IMG/VR virus record: IMGVR_UViG_3300021964_000132
Span: 1-45,655 of that record
Direction: 5' to 3' (one strand)
DNA from: a virus
DNA: 45,655 nt
In this document: in pieces, positions 30,401 through 40,283 of the stretch
How the letters are laid out: every line of letters begins with the position of its first letter
Position numbering within the stretch: position 1 is the stretch's first letter
Translations under genes and position numbers: made by a program
Notes under the pieces: model-generated
The model's input: only the letters and a program-made list of their open reading frames with translations
Database searches by the model: none
What the model was told of the DNA's origin: nothing

Positions 30401-33400
30401 GATGGGAATGTATCCCAAGTTCAAACCAGAGTCGTTCACCGATGACACATACCTCAATGACACAGCGGTCATTCGGAGGCACGACGGTTCTATTATCAAG
30501 GCCTACGGGGACGAGCGCGATGACTTAATACTGGAACTGGAGAAGAGGATATACAACAATCTGAAAACACAACACGATGCTAGTTTGGTGGATATACATG
30601 ATGTCCGACCCAGCGCATTCACCCCAACTGAGTATTCCCTTGCTGAAATTGACGATGTAATGTCCGCAGACTTCAATGTCTGGGCTGGTAGAAACAGTGT
30701 CCAGTACATCAACAACACGACATTCACCGAAGGGTCGCCGTTCACATATAACTACGCCAAGTCAACTGACAGGTTAAATGGACAGAGCTTGCCAGGCTAT
30801 TGGAGGGGCATATACAAATATTTCTATGACACAGACTCACCACACACTAGACCGTGGGAGATGTTGGGTCATTCAGAGAAACCCACTAACTGGGACGCAA
30901 CATACGGAACTGCGCCATACACCTCAGGAAATGATGTTTTGTGGAACAAGATAGCCACAGAACCAGGCAGATACGGAAAACCATCAATCAAGCAATACCT
31001 CCCTGTTGACGATTCTGGCAATCTGTTGGACCCCATAGCGGCCGGACTGATCGACTCCTTTGACATACCAGGACGCCAGGCGTCATGGAAGTTTGGTGAT
31101 CAAGCTCCAGCCGAAACCGCATGGCGAAGATCAAGTTCATACCCATTCACTGTGATGAAGACACTGGCATTAACGAAACCAGCCAAGTTCTTCAGCAACC
31201 TGTTCGATCCTTCTAGGCTGTCTACCAACACAGCGGGAAACCAGATCTACACATTGACCGGAATTAGGAAGACGCTGTCTACTGCGAAATATCACCTAGA
31301 GACAGAGACTAACAACGACACAGGTGTCACGACTAGATACCAGACAGCAGGTTATCAACCCTTCGTAGTCAATTTTTTAGTATCAAAGAACCAAGATCCA
31401 AAGACTTTTTACTATGACAAGATGAAGGCCTTATCAGTGCAGTTGGCCTACAAACTGGGCGGTTTTACTGACAAGGAAAACATCAAAGTGTTGACAGACA
31501 GTGTGTCGCCGGGATCCACATCAGGCTCCAAATTCATTCCAGACGAAAACTACAAGATACTATTCAGGACCTCCAACCCAGTGGAGAGCTTCCAATACTC
31601 CGGAGTGCTGATAGAGAAGAACACAGACGTAAGTCAAGACGGTTCCACGCTACAGGGAGGTTACAAAGTTCTTGGTTACTCTACTACAAAACCCTATTTT
31701 AAATTCAATTATCCGATAAAGACCACCACCAACAAGTCGGTGTCCGTTACAGGATCACAGGCTGTGGCACAATACAACGCCTACCAAGAGACTGTGCAGA
31801 CAATACCATACGGCCACGTGTTCGACACAATTCAGGACGTCGCAGACTTCCTGTTCGGTTATGGGCACTGGCTAGAAGGTCAAGGTTTCAGGTTCAACAA
31901 ATTTTCCAACGAACTGAAGGAGACTCTAAACTGGGCGAACGCCGTCAGAGAGTTCCTGTTCTGGACCACACAGCCGTGGGCTCCGGGATCGGCCGTTACG
32001 GTATCACCGGCCGCGGATGGCTTTGAACTGGACACAAACAACAGCATAGTTGGAATGTTGAAGAACCTAGCAGGTGATTACTCATTGCTGGATGCCGGTG
32101 GCAGAAAGATCGACATAAGCGAAATATCCACGAAAAGGATAGGAAAGACTTTTGAACTTAGTATAAAATCTGATCAAGTGGGACTTTACAACATAGCGTT
32201 GAACACTGTCCAGAAGGAACACCTGTTGGTGTTTGACAACAGCACTGTTTTTGCAGACATCATCTATGATACTTTCACAGGATTCAGGCAACCACGATTG
32301 AAATTGGTTGGATGGAAGACCGGTGGGTGGAACGGCGACTACTATGCTCCTGGATTCGTGTTTGATGCGGCACAGGTGACATATTGGTTGGCAAACACCG
32401 ACTACAGATTGGGTGACTCGGTGGAGTTCCAAGGCAAGTTCTACGTGGCCAAAGTCAACCACAACTCGGGTCCGGTGTTTGAAGCTTCGAATTGGACATT
32501 GAAATCCAGCAAGCCGGTATCACAACTGATACCTAACTTCGACTACAAAATTGCACAGTTCAATGATTTCTACAATCTTGAATCCAACAACTTTGACGAG
32601 TCACAACAACAGCTGGCTCAGAGGTTGATAGGTTACCAGAGCAGGGATTACCTAGAGAACCTTTTCGTCAATGACGTTTCACAGTACAAGTTTTATCAGG
32701 GCTACATCCGCGAGAAAGGCACAAAGAATGCCATAGACAAGATACTCAAGGCCAAGTATGAAAATTCAGACATCACCCTGGACTTGTACCCTGAATGGAT
32801 GATTAGAACCGGAAAATTCGGAAACACCGACTCTACAGAAAGCATACAGATCATTCTTCAAGATGACCAAATCAACGCCGACCCACAGAGCATAGAACTA
32901 TATGACACCACCAACGAAAGTGTTGAGTATGCGCGATCGCAGTACGTGGCCAAGTCGGATCTATACTCAGTGCCGGTTGAATACACAGCATCGTCAACGT
33001 TCAGCAGACTTGACTACACCAAACCGGGCGTGGACAGGGAAACAGCACAGGTTTACAAGACCGCTGGATACCCCCAATTGGCACAGGTACAACACACTGC
33101 ATTGAACATCAGTGACCTGTTTAATCTAGACGTGAACAGGATAACATCTAACGATCTGGTATGGGTTGCCAACAAGTCCAACAAGGACTGGGACGTGTTT
33201 AGGATCACAGTCAGTGACTTCAAGATAGCGAGTCTGAGGACCATCAACAGCGCAACGCAGTTGGAGATAACCTTCACAGGCACCCATGGACTTTCAGAAG
33301 CAACACCAACAAGCGAGGCCGATTATTTCGCGATCAGTAACAGCGAGGAGGCCACCCTGAATGGTGTATACCAATTGTCAAGCACTCCGGACCACAAGAC

Positions 33401-36400
33401 AGTCATAGTTGACTTTGACGGAAACACGGCTTTCATACCCACACTGGAGGATGGGTCCACTGCGGACAGTTATGGTAATGTTTACAAATTCATATCAGTG
33501 AGGCTCTCTTCCATGGACAACGTCAATGACAGGCTGAGCTACTCTGATTACATCGACAAGGATGATGACATCGAGCGGGAGGGCGACAAGGTGTTTGCTG
33601 ATGCGGACAGTTCGGGACTGTGGCGAGTGTACGAGAAGCAGGATCCATACACCAGTAGGCAGATTCTTTCTCCTAATTCGTCTGCCACGGACCAGGAGTT
33701 CGGGCACAGGATAGTAGCACGTGATGATGGTAGGACCGCGGTAGTGTCGGCACCAGGAGCAGGGCAGGGCAGGGTGCACTTCCTGTTCAGACAATCCCAT
33801 GACCCAGGCACGAGGTTCACGGTACAGTCCACGGCCGCGATGACCGAGGGTTCTGACAACACCAGCAGATTGGGAGAGTCTTTGTCCATGAGCACGGACG
33901 AGAACTTTGTGGTTGCGGGCGCACCCTACGCCAATCTCGTAGATCAGGATGGTAGTACCATCACCCAGAACACAGGGCTCATCAAAGTATACCTGTGGAA
34001 TCCAGAAGTTTTCAACTACGGCATTCTCAGCACCATAAAGGCTCCCACGGATGGGTCAACGGCCAACACTGATCTGAATTTTGGTTGGTCTCACAAGATA
34101 TCAGAACCTTCAGTAGCATCCACGAGATCCACACCCCAGAAATACATGTTCGTGTCGGCACCAGGACACGAGAACGACACTGGAAGAGTTTACCTTTACA
34201 CGTGGGGCGTAGGGTTGGATGGTTCTACGTACGACACCTGGACTCAAGACTACACCATTGAGGCACCAGATGGTGGTTCGGGACAAAGGTTCGGTCATAG
34301 AGTCGACGCCAATGACAACGGTGATATATTAGCGGTCAGTTCTGTGGCGCCAGGAAATGCGGGCAAGGTGGAGATATTCGTAAGGACATCACAGAGCAAT
34401 GACGGAAGCACACAGAATTCATTCGCACTGACACAGACCCTCACAGGAGTGGACAGTGACGGATCCAGCATCAATACCGCTTTTGGTGAATCATTGGCCA
34501 TGAGCAAGGACGGCACAACGTTAATAGTAGGCGCACCCGGTGTGGATGGTTCACAACAAACCGATGGTGGAGCCATATACTACTACAAATGGAACGCAGA
34601 CGGGTCAACGAACACCTACACCCTACAGCAGACAATCACTGCTCCAGATACACAGGACAACATGAAGTTTGGTACCACACTAGACATCGATCAGACAGGC
34701 ACCAGGTTGGTCATAGGGGCGGAGAAATTTGCTAACGCTAGGGAAATGAAATTTGACTCAGGGGAGACCACCTTTGACCTGCAGGACACCACAATCGTGG
34801 ATCTAAACATTGGTTCGGGAGCGGCATACACAGCAACAATGTACAACACCCGTTTCGTGGTCGACGACAAACTTAACTTTGACAGTGTCACGTCCAATGA
34901 TGATTTTGGAAGAGGGGTGTGTATGATAAAAGACACAGTGTTTGTTGGTGCGCCGGACGATGACGGTAATCTGACCACTGACGGTAGCACCCGATTGTCC
35001 AACGACGGCACGGTGGTGTGTTATGACCTCACAGTGAGGGGAGAGTACGCTTGGAAGAATTTAGTCACAGAACAACCATTAATGGACGTGGACAAGCTGG
35101 GTGGGGTATTTGAATTCAACAAAAAAACCAAACAGATCAGAGATTATTACGATCTCTATGACCCAGTGAAAGGCCGGATACTGGGTGTGGCCGATCGTGA
35201 GATCAACATAAAGACCACCTGGGATCCTGCCACTTACAATTTCGGCACTGATTCCAACACGAGGACGCCATGGACAGATGACCACTTAGGGGAGACATGG
35301 TGGGACCTATCCACGGTGAAATGGATCTGGTACGAGCAGGACACACAGGAGTACAAGCACAATAACTGGGGCAGGACATTCCCAGGATCAAGCATAGACG
35401 TGTATGAGTGGACAGAGTCAACACTGCTTCCTAGTCAGTGGAACACAAGGTCGGGCACACAGCAGGGAGCCGCAGAAGGCATCTCAGGCATCGCTCTGTA
35501 CGGCGATGACTCTAGGTACACAGTGGTTCAGAAATACAATTCTAGACTGGATAGGTTCGTCAACTTCTACTATTACTGGGTCAGAAACAAGGTAACCGTG
35601 CCCTCTGAAAGTGTGGTAACAAGAAAGAACTCTACTTCACTGGTGGCAAACATGATAGCCAACCCAGAGAGGTTCGACAAAAAATATTATTCGATCACAG
35701 ACACTAACAAGTTTTTGATCAACAATACCGATAATTTGATCAACGATGAAATAGTGCTCAATGTTGATGTAAGGACCAATGATTTCGAGGGAGATTCTCA
35801 CTCGGTCTGGAAATTGGCCCGCGAAGGCGACAAGGACTACAGGCCAGGAACGCAGATTGAACAGCGTTGGTGGGACTCGCTGATAGGTTCCAACGAGGCG
35901 GGAGATTTGGTCCCAGACGTGAATCTGTCAGTCAATGAGAAATATGGAAACTCTGTTAGACCTAGACAGAGCTGGTACGTGGATAGGTTTGGGGCACTCA
36001 AGGAGATCATCGACTACACCAACTCTGTGTTGAAAAAGAACCAGCTGGTGGGACAGATAAACCTCACCAATCTCGATTCAAAACAACCAGAGCCCACGGC
36101 ACAGAGTGGGGAGTGGGACGCGGTGGTGGACACCTACGCCGAGCTCACGTACATCAACACCTCGGACCTATCAGGAACTGTGAATTACCTCGTGAGGTCG
36201 GACGAGACGGCCAACAACTTCTGGTCCATATACCAATGGGATGGCACCGAATTTTCAAGGACCAAGATCCAGACCTACAACACATCAGTCTACTGGAGTT
36301 ACACAGACTGGTACAAAACGGACGGTGACATGATTCACGATGAGAACACAACCATAGACAAGCAAGTTACTTTCCAATACGAACTGGACTCATTGGAACT

Positions 36401-39400
36401 GGAAATAGGTTCTCATGTCAAAGTCACATCAGCTGACACTGGTGGTTGGAAACTGTTCATGAGGACGGCCTCCGGATGGGAATTGGTTGGCACGGAGAAT
36501 GGCACCATAAGATTGTCCACAAAACTCTATGACTACTCGCAGGATGCCACAGGTTTCGCTGGCGAAGACACTTTCGATGACAACCGTTTTGACCAAGAGC
36601 CCAGGATAGAGACCAGGAAGATATTGACAGCCATCAGGGATGACCTGTTCATCAACGATCTGGCGCAAGAGTACAACACACTGTTTTTCACTGGTTTACG
36701 ACGTGTACTGTCAGAACAGACATATGTTGATTGGATGTTCAAGACCAGTTTCATCAATGCCAAAAACAGTGTAAGATCACTCGATCAACGTAAGTCATAC
36801 ACAACCGGCACCGACGCATGGATAGAAGATTACATCAATGAAGTCAAACCATTCCACACCAAGATACGGGAATACAAACTGGGATACACGTCCTCAGAGA
36901 CACAGGACGGTATATTCACTGACTTCGATAATCCACCATTTTTCTGTCCGGTATCAGGCAAGATAAGATCACTCAACGTAGACAGCAGTGGTGAGTGCAG
37001 TGATACAGAACTCATCACACAGTATCCGTGGCAGATGTGGTACAATTACCACAAGAAGTATGTGCAGTCAATCACGGTCACGCACGGAGGTAGTGGTTAT
37101 CAGACCACACCAACCGTCACTGTTTTAGGCGGTACAACAGGATCAACAGGTCCTTTCCAGATACAGGCCACCAGCACATCAGGTGCCACAAGCGGTTCGT
37201 TTGGATATTACTACCCATTGTTCACTAGCGAGAAGCAGGCCGAAATATATGACTCACAGAATGGTGGATCTGGCACAATGAAGTCGTACACTTTCGACGG
37301 TTACTCAGGAACGTTCTATGGTCCAACAGCAACGACCAGAGAAGCGCAGGGCGACAAGTCAGGAGCATTCAAAATGTACGTCACACCACGCACGACGGCG
37401 GCCACTGCCACGGCAACTGTACAGAATGGTGCGGTCACAAGGATAACCGTGACCGGAGTGGGAGCCAACTACACAGCGACACCGACAGTTATAATCTCAG
37501 GAGGAAGGACAGACGGTTCAACACCTGCAGACACGGCCAAAGCCTATGCAAATCTAAACAATGATCTTGTGAGGGATTTCGACACGACCATCAAGTTTGA
37601 CAGGGTGTCTAGCACATCTAGGGTACAAGAGTGGACTGCATCTACAAGTTATGCGTACAACGCCTTGATTAGATACAACAATGAACTTTACAAAGCCACC
37701 AGTGCCTTCACTTCCACAACGGACTTTGATGACAACATAGGAGATCTATACAAGGTTTACGGTGACGAGACAGGACTGACGGCGGCAGACAGGACCAAAG
37801 GTTTCTACACACCAGGTTCGGGAATGCCAGGCAATGAATTAGACCAAGTGATGACCGGTGTTGACTATGGCGGAACAGTGGTCACAGGACTGCTTTTCTC
37901 ACAGGAACAGGGTTGGGACAGGTCGGGTTGGTACGATTTCCCATGGGACAACTATGGAAATTCCAGAATTATACCTTTCAGGGCCGATGGTTCCACATCC
38001 ACTTACACATTCGCTACCGCTCCAACCACGTCCGACGTGTACCAGGTCTACATAACCGCCGATGACAGCACCAGGAGGAAATTAGATGATGTGATAAGGG
38101 GAGACGGATCGACCACCGCATTCACTTTGAGTGAAACGCCAGACGCAAACGCCCTGGTTGAATTCATACCTTTCGACGACGACGGTGTGCTTACAGCAAC
38201 AGACGACAGGACGCTTGACAGTATTGTGCAGGGCGGACTGTTCGGTTCCGCGTTGGGTTACGCACCCAGCGACATCATACTAGAGGGTGATGATTTCGTC
38301 AACCCAGACACCAGTTACGCACCAGAGGAGACGGTGCCAGGGCAACTGTTCGACACGCTAGACATCAAGGTGTACACGTCACCTGAGTCGGGAGTGCCCT
38401 TTATCACAGAGAAGAACTACAGGGGTGACGGCAACACCACGGAGTACGCAATAGGTGACTTCCCAGGAACACTGGGATCAGTCACGGTCACAGTGGATGG
38501 TGTGATCAAGAAACTGACCACTGACTACTCGGTTGACGTGGCCAACAAGACCATAACATTCGTGTCAGCACCATCGTCTATGTCGGTGATATCGACAAAA
38601 GTGTTTGCGATATCTGGAGAAAACTACAGGGTTCTCGACACATTCACAGGAGATGGTTCAACATCAGTGTTCACGACATCTACCAGGGGCGAATTCAATC
38701 TAGACTCCACGTCGAGCGACATGTACATAACCATCGATGGAGTTCCCACAACTGCGTACACCACAACAACGACAGCAAACACGATCACAGTGACATTCAC
38801 TACAGCACCTGCTTCAGGCGAGTACATACAGATAGCAGGGTTCAACAAGTCCACTACGTCCACTAGGAGTTACGCTTCAATCAGGAGCGAAACCATCACC
38901 TATGATGGATCTACCAACAGATACACGTTGACTTATCCGCCGGGAGCGATAGGACCATTCTCTGGTCTGACCATGGTGGAAGTCAATGGAAGGATGTTGC
39001 GTGGTCCAGACAACACCTACTACCTCGGTGATGGTAGCACTTACACATACGGTGTGGCATCCGGTCTGGGTGATGGGTCAACGGTTGATCCTGCCAAGAC
39101 GATAACATCTGCCGCACAGGTGGAAGTTTATGTCAACGGGACCAAGAAAGATCTCAACACCCACTACACGGTGGACACTGGAAACCAGAACATAGAATTC
39201 GTGTCTGGAGCCGTTCCAACAGCAACTGATGTGATCTGCATATCAACGCTTGTGGACAATCACTATTTCAACGAAGGCACCGACATAATTTTCAAACCAA
39301 GTGCCATAACTTCTCCATACTCATTGACCGCAGGCGATGTGTTATCAGTGACCACATTCAACAACGCACTGGGCATGAAACAGAGACGTGAAGTGCTGGA

Positions 39401-40274
39401 GGGCAGGTCGGGAGGAGTGTTCGCTTTGAGGTTCGCGCCACTCAATGCTACCCACACATACGTTTGGTTGAACGGCGAGCAACTTACACAACAGTATGAC
39501 TACACAGTGTCAGACACCACATTGACCATAGTTGGTAAGACGATCACAGCATCAGACAGGATTGACGTGATGTATTTCGCACTGGAATCAGCAGTGGGGG
39601 CCACAGGATTCAGGATATTCAAGGACATGCTGAACAGGACATTCTACAAACGTATCAGCAAGACAGCGACGACAAAATTGACTATCGACATGACGGAGGG
39701 CACACAGACCATAACGGTGGAAGACGGTTCGGTGCTGGGCACACCAGACATAGCCAGCAACACGCCGGGTGTGATCTTCGTTGACAAGGAAAGAATAGAA
39801 TACTTCACTAAATCAGGCAACACGTTGGGTCAGTTGAGACGTGGAACCCTGGGAACAGGAATTAAGGAGCACGGATCAGGCACGGAAGTGGTAGACGCGT
39901 CTGGTACTCAAACCGTCCCTTACGCGGACACAGTTTACACCAACACCTTCACCGGTGATGGCAGTACGGTGACGTTCGCACTATCACAAGCACCATCCAA
40001 CGCTGGCGAGTTAGACATATTCATTGGTGGCCAACGATTGTTGCTCACCAGCGAGGATGGATCAACCATAAACTACTCTGTGGACGGAAGCACGACGGCA
40101 GTTACGTTGAGCACGGCACCTGCTCTGGGAACACAGATCAAGATATTACACAAGAAAGGACAGGTCTGGTACACGGGCGCAGATGGTAATCCAGCAGACG
40201 GCAAGGGATTACAGGCCTCTACGACTCAACCAGCTCAATTCATAGCGAGTGAGCCCACAAATGCACCTGAATAA
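27402..40274 (+). CDS. Giant baseplate/virion structural protein (4290 residues), multi-domain
   Basis: A single open frame of 4290 residues lies in the gp7/gp8 region of the baseplate cluster. Visible modules: an N-terminal region with HLPAFYRTDANQRFLASTLD; a cupredoxin-like domain (about 195-290) with His221, Cys275, His278 and Met281; a CBM5/12-like segment (about 1655-1700, YRLGDSVEFQGKFYVAKVNH); seven FG-GAP-like repeats (about 2095-2555, such as FGESLAMSKDGTTLIVGAPG); a Trp-rich stretch after them; EDYINEVKPFHTKIREYKLG (about 3145); GGSGY-type repeats (about 3220-3370); a second CBM5/12-like segment (about 3407-3450); then repeated GDGST beta-sandwich units to the end. No catalytic site is clear. 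It probably forms part of the baseplate or fibres and binds the host surface. The identification with T4 gp7 is positional only. Confidence 0.75.
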   Translation: MADNPTNALTNNEVVKQGDNEYRRTVQHLPAFYRTDANQRFLASTLDALVQKGDLERLDGFIGRQDAYTREINDRYIPATSRDRFAYQLEPAVIYTDRDTTSVNPEDQVKFTGTYDDYINQIRYLGGKVDNHDRLNKEIVYSWNPAIDYDKLVNYREYYWIPEGPGAIEIDSVGPNAVAEYTVTNVGQAAYEFRHRENENNPILTLYRGNTYRFNVDAKGHPFWIMTEPYKSKVSEDGSTSTIYSTGVTNNGADEGVVIFTVPTSGAPDTLYYQCGNHDAMYGILQIRDSVATTKINPDDDIIGVKNYSLRTLDLSNGMKIKFTSSLVPTAYQGKEYYVEGVGDAITLTDVDALIVPSTYATETTILYDSVAYDTRPYALAYYTPDVKDYITIKRDSRDQNAWSRYNRWFHRSVIEETARVSGFTPVLNEDDRAKRPIIEFDSGLTLYNHGTVAKRSVTLYDTVTTDAFSTIVNNSGYIIDGISLADGMRVIFAADTDPIVRNNIYDVSFVTAGDSTQKIALTKATDATPSDNESVFIEFGTVNQGKTFYYNGDTEAWTEAQQKTGLNQQPLFGMWDNDHTPFDNETKYPNSSFTGATVFSYATSDTSPIDTELGIRVKYKTINNVGDIVFESDHTSGTFTYKSGSRTVTKNLAEGHLHYTTGRQTHNSRSAWIQRTNEARQRVIRTRIVDDTEKRLFPIDVYENSAALTDLEVSVSVNGNRMTQGTDYNLVNGTTNKYVRFVEDLAVNDQIRMATYSSATKVTGKGIYEVPENLAINSLNQQLGTFTLGQVLNHVRDIFDKNQDVTGAIPGNSNLRDKPDARLKGGTIHQHAGPLVPAIFGLIDQQTNLISALDYVNQEYEKWYNAFLTHATGTAYEGVAADRVDEIIASITQGRNSTFPFFYEDMVGWGENVTTRTYTVQGASQTEYAIDSQHDINTPSNRAVYVYLNDVQLLVGTDYTFSTTDDSIDILTTLAEGDRIVIKDYADTTGSYMPVTPTKMGMYPKFKPESFTDDTYLNDTAVIRRHDGSIIKAYGDERDDLILELEKRIYNNLKTQHDASLVDIHDVRPSAFTPTEYSLAEIDDVMSADFNVWAGRNSVQYINNTTFTEGSPFTYNYAKSTDRLNGQSLPGYWRGIYKYFYDTDSPHTRPWEMLGHSEKPTNWDATYGTAPYTSGNDVLWNKIATEPGRYGKPSIKQYLPVDDSGNLLDPIAAGLIDSFDIPGRQASWKFGDQAPAETAWRRSSSYPFTVMKTLALTKPAKFFSNLFDPSRLSTNTAGNQIYTLTGIRKTLSTAKYHLETETNNDTGVTTRYQTAGYQPFVVNFLVSKNQDPKTFYYDKMKALSVQLAYKLGGFTDKENIKVLTDSVSPGSTSGSKFIPDENYKILFRTSNPVESFQYSGVLIEKNTDVSQDGSTLQGGYKVLGYSTTKPYFKFNYPIKTTTNKSVSVTGSQAVAQYNAYQETVQTIPYGHVFDTIQDVADFLFGYGHWLEGQGFRFNKFSNELKETLNWANAVREFLFWTTQPWAPGSAVTVSPAADGFELDTNNSIVGMLKNLAGDYSLLDAGGRKIDISEISTKRIGKTFELSIKSDQVGLYNIALNTVQKEHLLVFDNSTVFADIIYDTFTGFRQPRLKLVGWKTGGWNGDYYAPGFVFDAAQVTYWLANTDYRLGDSVEFQGKFYVAKVNHNSGPVFEASNWTLKSSKPVSQLIPNFDYKIAQFNDFYNLESNNFDESQQQLAQRLIGYQSRDYLENLFVNDVSQYKFYQGYIREKGTKNAIDKILKAKYENSDITLDLYPEWMIRTGKFGNTDSTESIQIILQDDQINADPQSIELYDTTNESVEYARSQYVAKSDLYSVPVEYTASSTFSRLDYTKPGVDRETAQVYKTAGYPQLAQVQHTALNISDLFNLDVNRITSNDLVWVANKSNKDWDVFRITVSDFKIASLRTINSATQLEITFTGTHGLSEATPTSEADYFAISNSEEATLNGVYQLSSTPDHKTVIVDFDGNTAFIPTLEDGSTADSYGNVYKFISVRLSSMDNVNDRLSYSDYIDKDDDIEREGDKVFADADSSGLWRVYEKQDPYTSRQILSPNSSATDQEFGHRIVARDDGRTAVVSAPGAGQGRVHFLFRQSHDPGTRFTVQSTAAMTEGSDNTSRLGESLSMSTDENFVVAGAPYANLVDQDGSTITQNTGLIKVYLWNPEVFNYGILSTIKAPTDGSTANTDLNFGWSHKISEPSVASTRSTPQKYMFVSAPGHENDTGRVYLYTWGVGLDGSTYDTWTQDYTIEAPDGGSGQRFGHRVDANDNGDILAVSSVAPGNAGKVEIFVRTSQSNDGSTQNSFALTQTLTGVDSDGSSINTAFGESLAMSKDGTTLIVGAPGVDGSQQTDGGAIYYYKWNADGSTNTYTLQQTITAPDTQDNMKFGTTLDIDQTGTRLVIGAEKFANAREMKFDSGETTFDLQDTTIVDLNIGSGAAYTATMYNTRFVVDDKLNFDSVTSNDDFGRGVCMIKDTVFVGAPDDDGNLTTDGSTRLSNDGTVVCYDLTVRGEYAWKNLVTEQPLMDVDKLGGVFEFNKKTKQIRDYYDLYDPVKGRILGVADREINIKTTWDPATYNFGTDSNTRTPWTDDHLGETWWDLSTVKWIWYEQDTQEYKHNNWGRTFPGSSIDVYEWTESTLLPSQWNTRSGTQQGAAEGISGIALYGDDSRYTVVQKYNSRLDRFVNFYYYWVRNKVTVPSESVVTRKNSTSLVANMIANPERFDKKYYSITDTNKFLINNTDNLINDEIVLNVDVRTNDFEGDSHSVWKLAREGDKDYRPGTQIEQRWWDSLIGSNEAGDLVPDVNLSVNEKYGNSVRPRQSWYVDRFGALKEIIDYTNSVLKKNQLVGQINLTNLDSKQPEPTAQSGEWDAVVDTYAELTYINTSDLSGTVNYLVRSDETANNFWSIYQWDGTEFSRTKIQTYNTSVYWSYTDWYKTDGDMIHDENTTIDKQVTFQYELDSLELEIGSHVKVTSADTGGWKLFMRTASGWELVGTENGTIRLSTKLYDYSQDATGFAGEDTFDDNRFDQEPRIETRKILTAIRDDLFINDLAQEYNTLFFTGLRRVLSEQTYVDWMFKTSFINAKNSVRSLDQRKSYTTGTDAWIEDYINEVKPFHTKIREYKLGYTSSETQDGIFTDFDNPPFFCPVSGKIRSLNVDSSGECSDTELITQYPWQMWYNYHKKYVQSITVTHGGSGYQTTPTVTVLGGTTGSTGPFQIQATSTSGATSGSFGYYYPLFTSEKQAEIYDSQNGGSGTMKSYTFDGYSGTFYGPTATTREAQGDKSGAFKMYVTPRTTAATATATVQNGAVTRITVTGVGANYTATPTVIISGGRTDGSTPADTAKAYANLNNDLVRDFDTTIKFDRVSSTSRVQEWTASTSYAYNALIRYNNELYKATSAFTSTTDFDDNIGDLYKVYGDETGLTAADRTKGFYTPGSGMPGNELDQVMTGVDYGGTVVTGLLFSQEQGWDRSGWYDFPWDNYGNSRIIPFRADGSTSTYTFATAPTTSDVYQVYITADDSTRRKLDDVIRGDGSTTAFTLSETPDANALVEFIPFDDDGVLTATDDRTLDSIVQGGLFGSALGYAPSDIILEGDDFVNPDTSYAPEETVPGQLFDTLDIKVYTSPESGVPFITEKNYRGDGNTTEYAIGDFPGTLGSVTVTVDGVIKKLTTDYSVDVANKTITFVSAPSSMSVISTKVFAISGENYRVLDTFTGDGSTSVFTTSTRGEFNLDSTSSDMYITIDGVPTTAYTTTTTANTITVTFTTAPASGEYIQIAGFNKSTTSTRSYASIRSETITYDGSTNRYTLTYPPGAIGPFSGLTMVEVNGRMLRGPDNTYYLGDGSTYTYGVASGLGDGSTVDPAKTITSAAQVEVYVNGTKKDLNTHYTVDTGNQNIEFVSGAVPTATDVICISTLVDNHYFNEGTDIIFKPSAITSPYSLTAGDVLSVTTFNNALGMKQRREVLEGRSGGVFALRFAPLNATHTYVWLNGEQLTQQYDYTVSDTTLTIVGKTITASDRIDVMYFALESAVGATGFRIFKDMLNRTFYKRISKTATTKLTIDMTEGTQTITVEDGSVLGTPDIASNTPGVIFVDKERIEYFTKSGNTLGQLRRGTLGTGIKEHGSGTEVVDASGTQTVPYADTVYTNTFTGDGSTVTFALSQAPSNAGELDIFIGGQRLLLTSEDGSTINYSVDGSTTAVTLSTAPALGTQIKILHKKGQVWYTGADGNPADGKGLQASTTQPAQFIASEPTNAPE
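28062..28244 (+). other. Cupredoxin-like copper-ligand motif inside the giant protein
   Basis: GHPFWI (His221) and YYQCGNHDAMYG (Cys275, His278, Met281) give the His...Cys-x2-His-x2-Met set of type 1 copper sites. The strands between, EGVVIFTVPTSGAPDTLYYQ, are as in plastocyanin-like folds. Copper binding is inferred. Confidence 0.6.
33690..35070 (+). other. Seven FG-GAP-like repeats, integrin-alpha-type beta-propeller
   Basis: Seven units begin with a FG/LG-x-S-like step (FGHRIVARD, LGESLSMSTD, FGWSHKISE, FGHRVDAND, FGESLAMSKD, FGTTLDIDQ, FGRGVCMIK) and contain the VVSAPG / VAGAPY / VSAPG / VSSVAPG / VGAPG / IGAEK / VGAPD GAP step with a following V.... strand. Seven is the blade number of integrin-alpha propellers. 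Loop segments carry DGST. Confidence 0.75.
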
Positions 40275-40277
40275 ATA
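40270..40277 (+). promoter_or_regulatory. Late-promoter-like box AATAAATA
   Basis: One mismatch to TATAAATA, overlapping the stop of the giant gene and six bases before the ATG at 40284. It could give an almost leaderless transcript, or be chance in an AT-rich stop region. Confidence 0.4.
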
Positions 40278-40283
40278 CACTAG

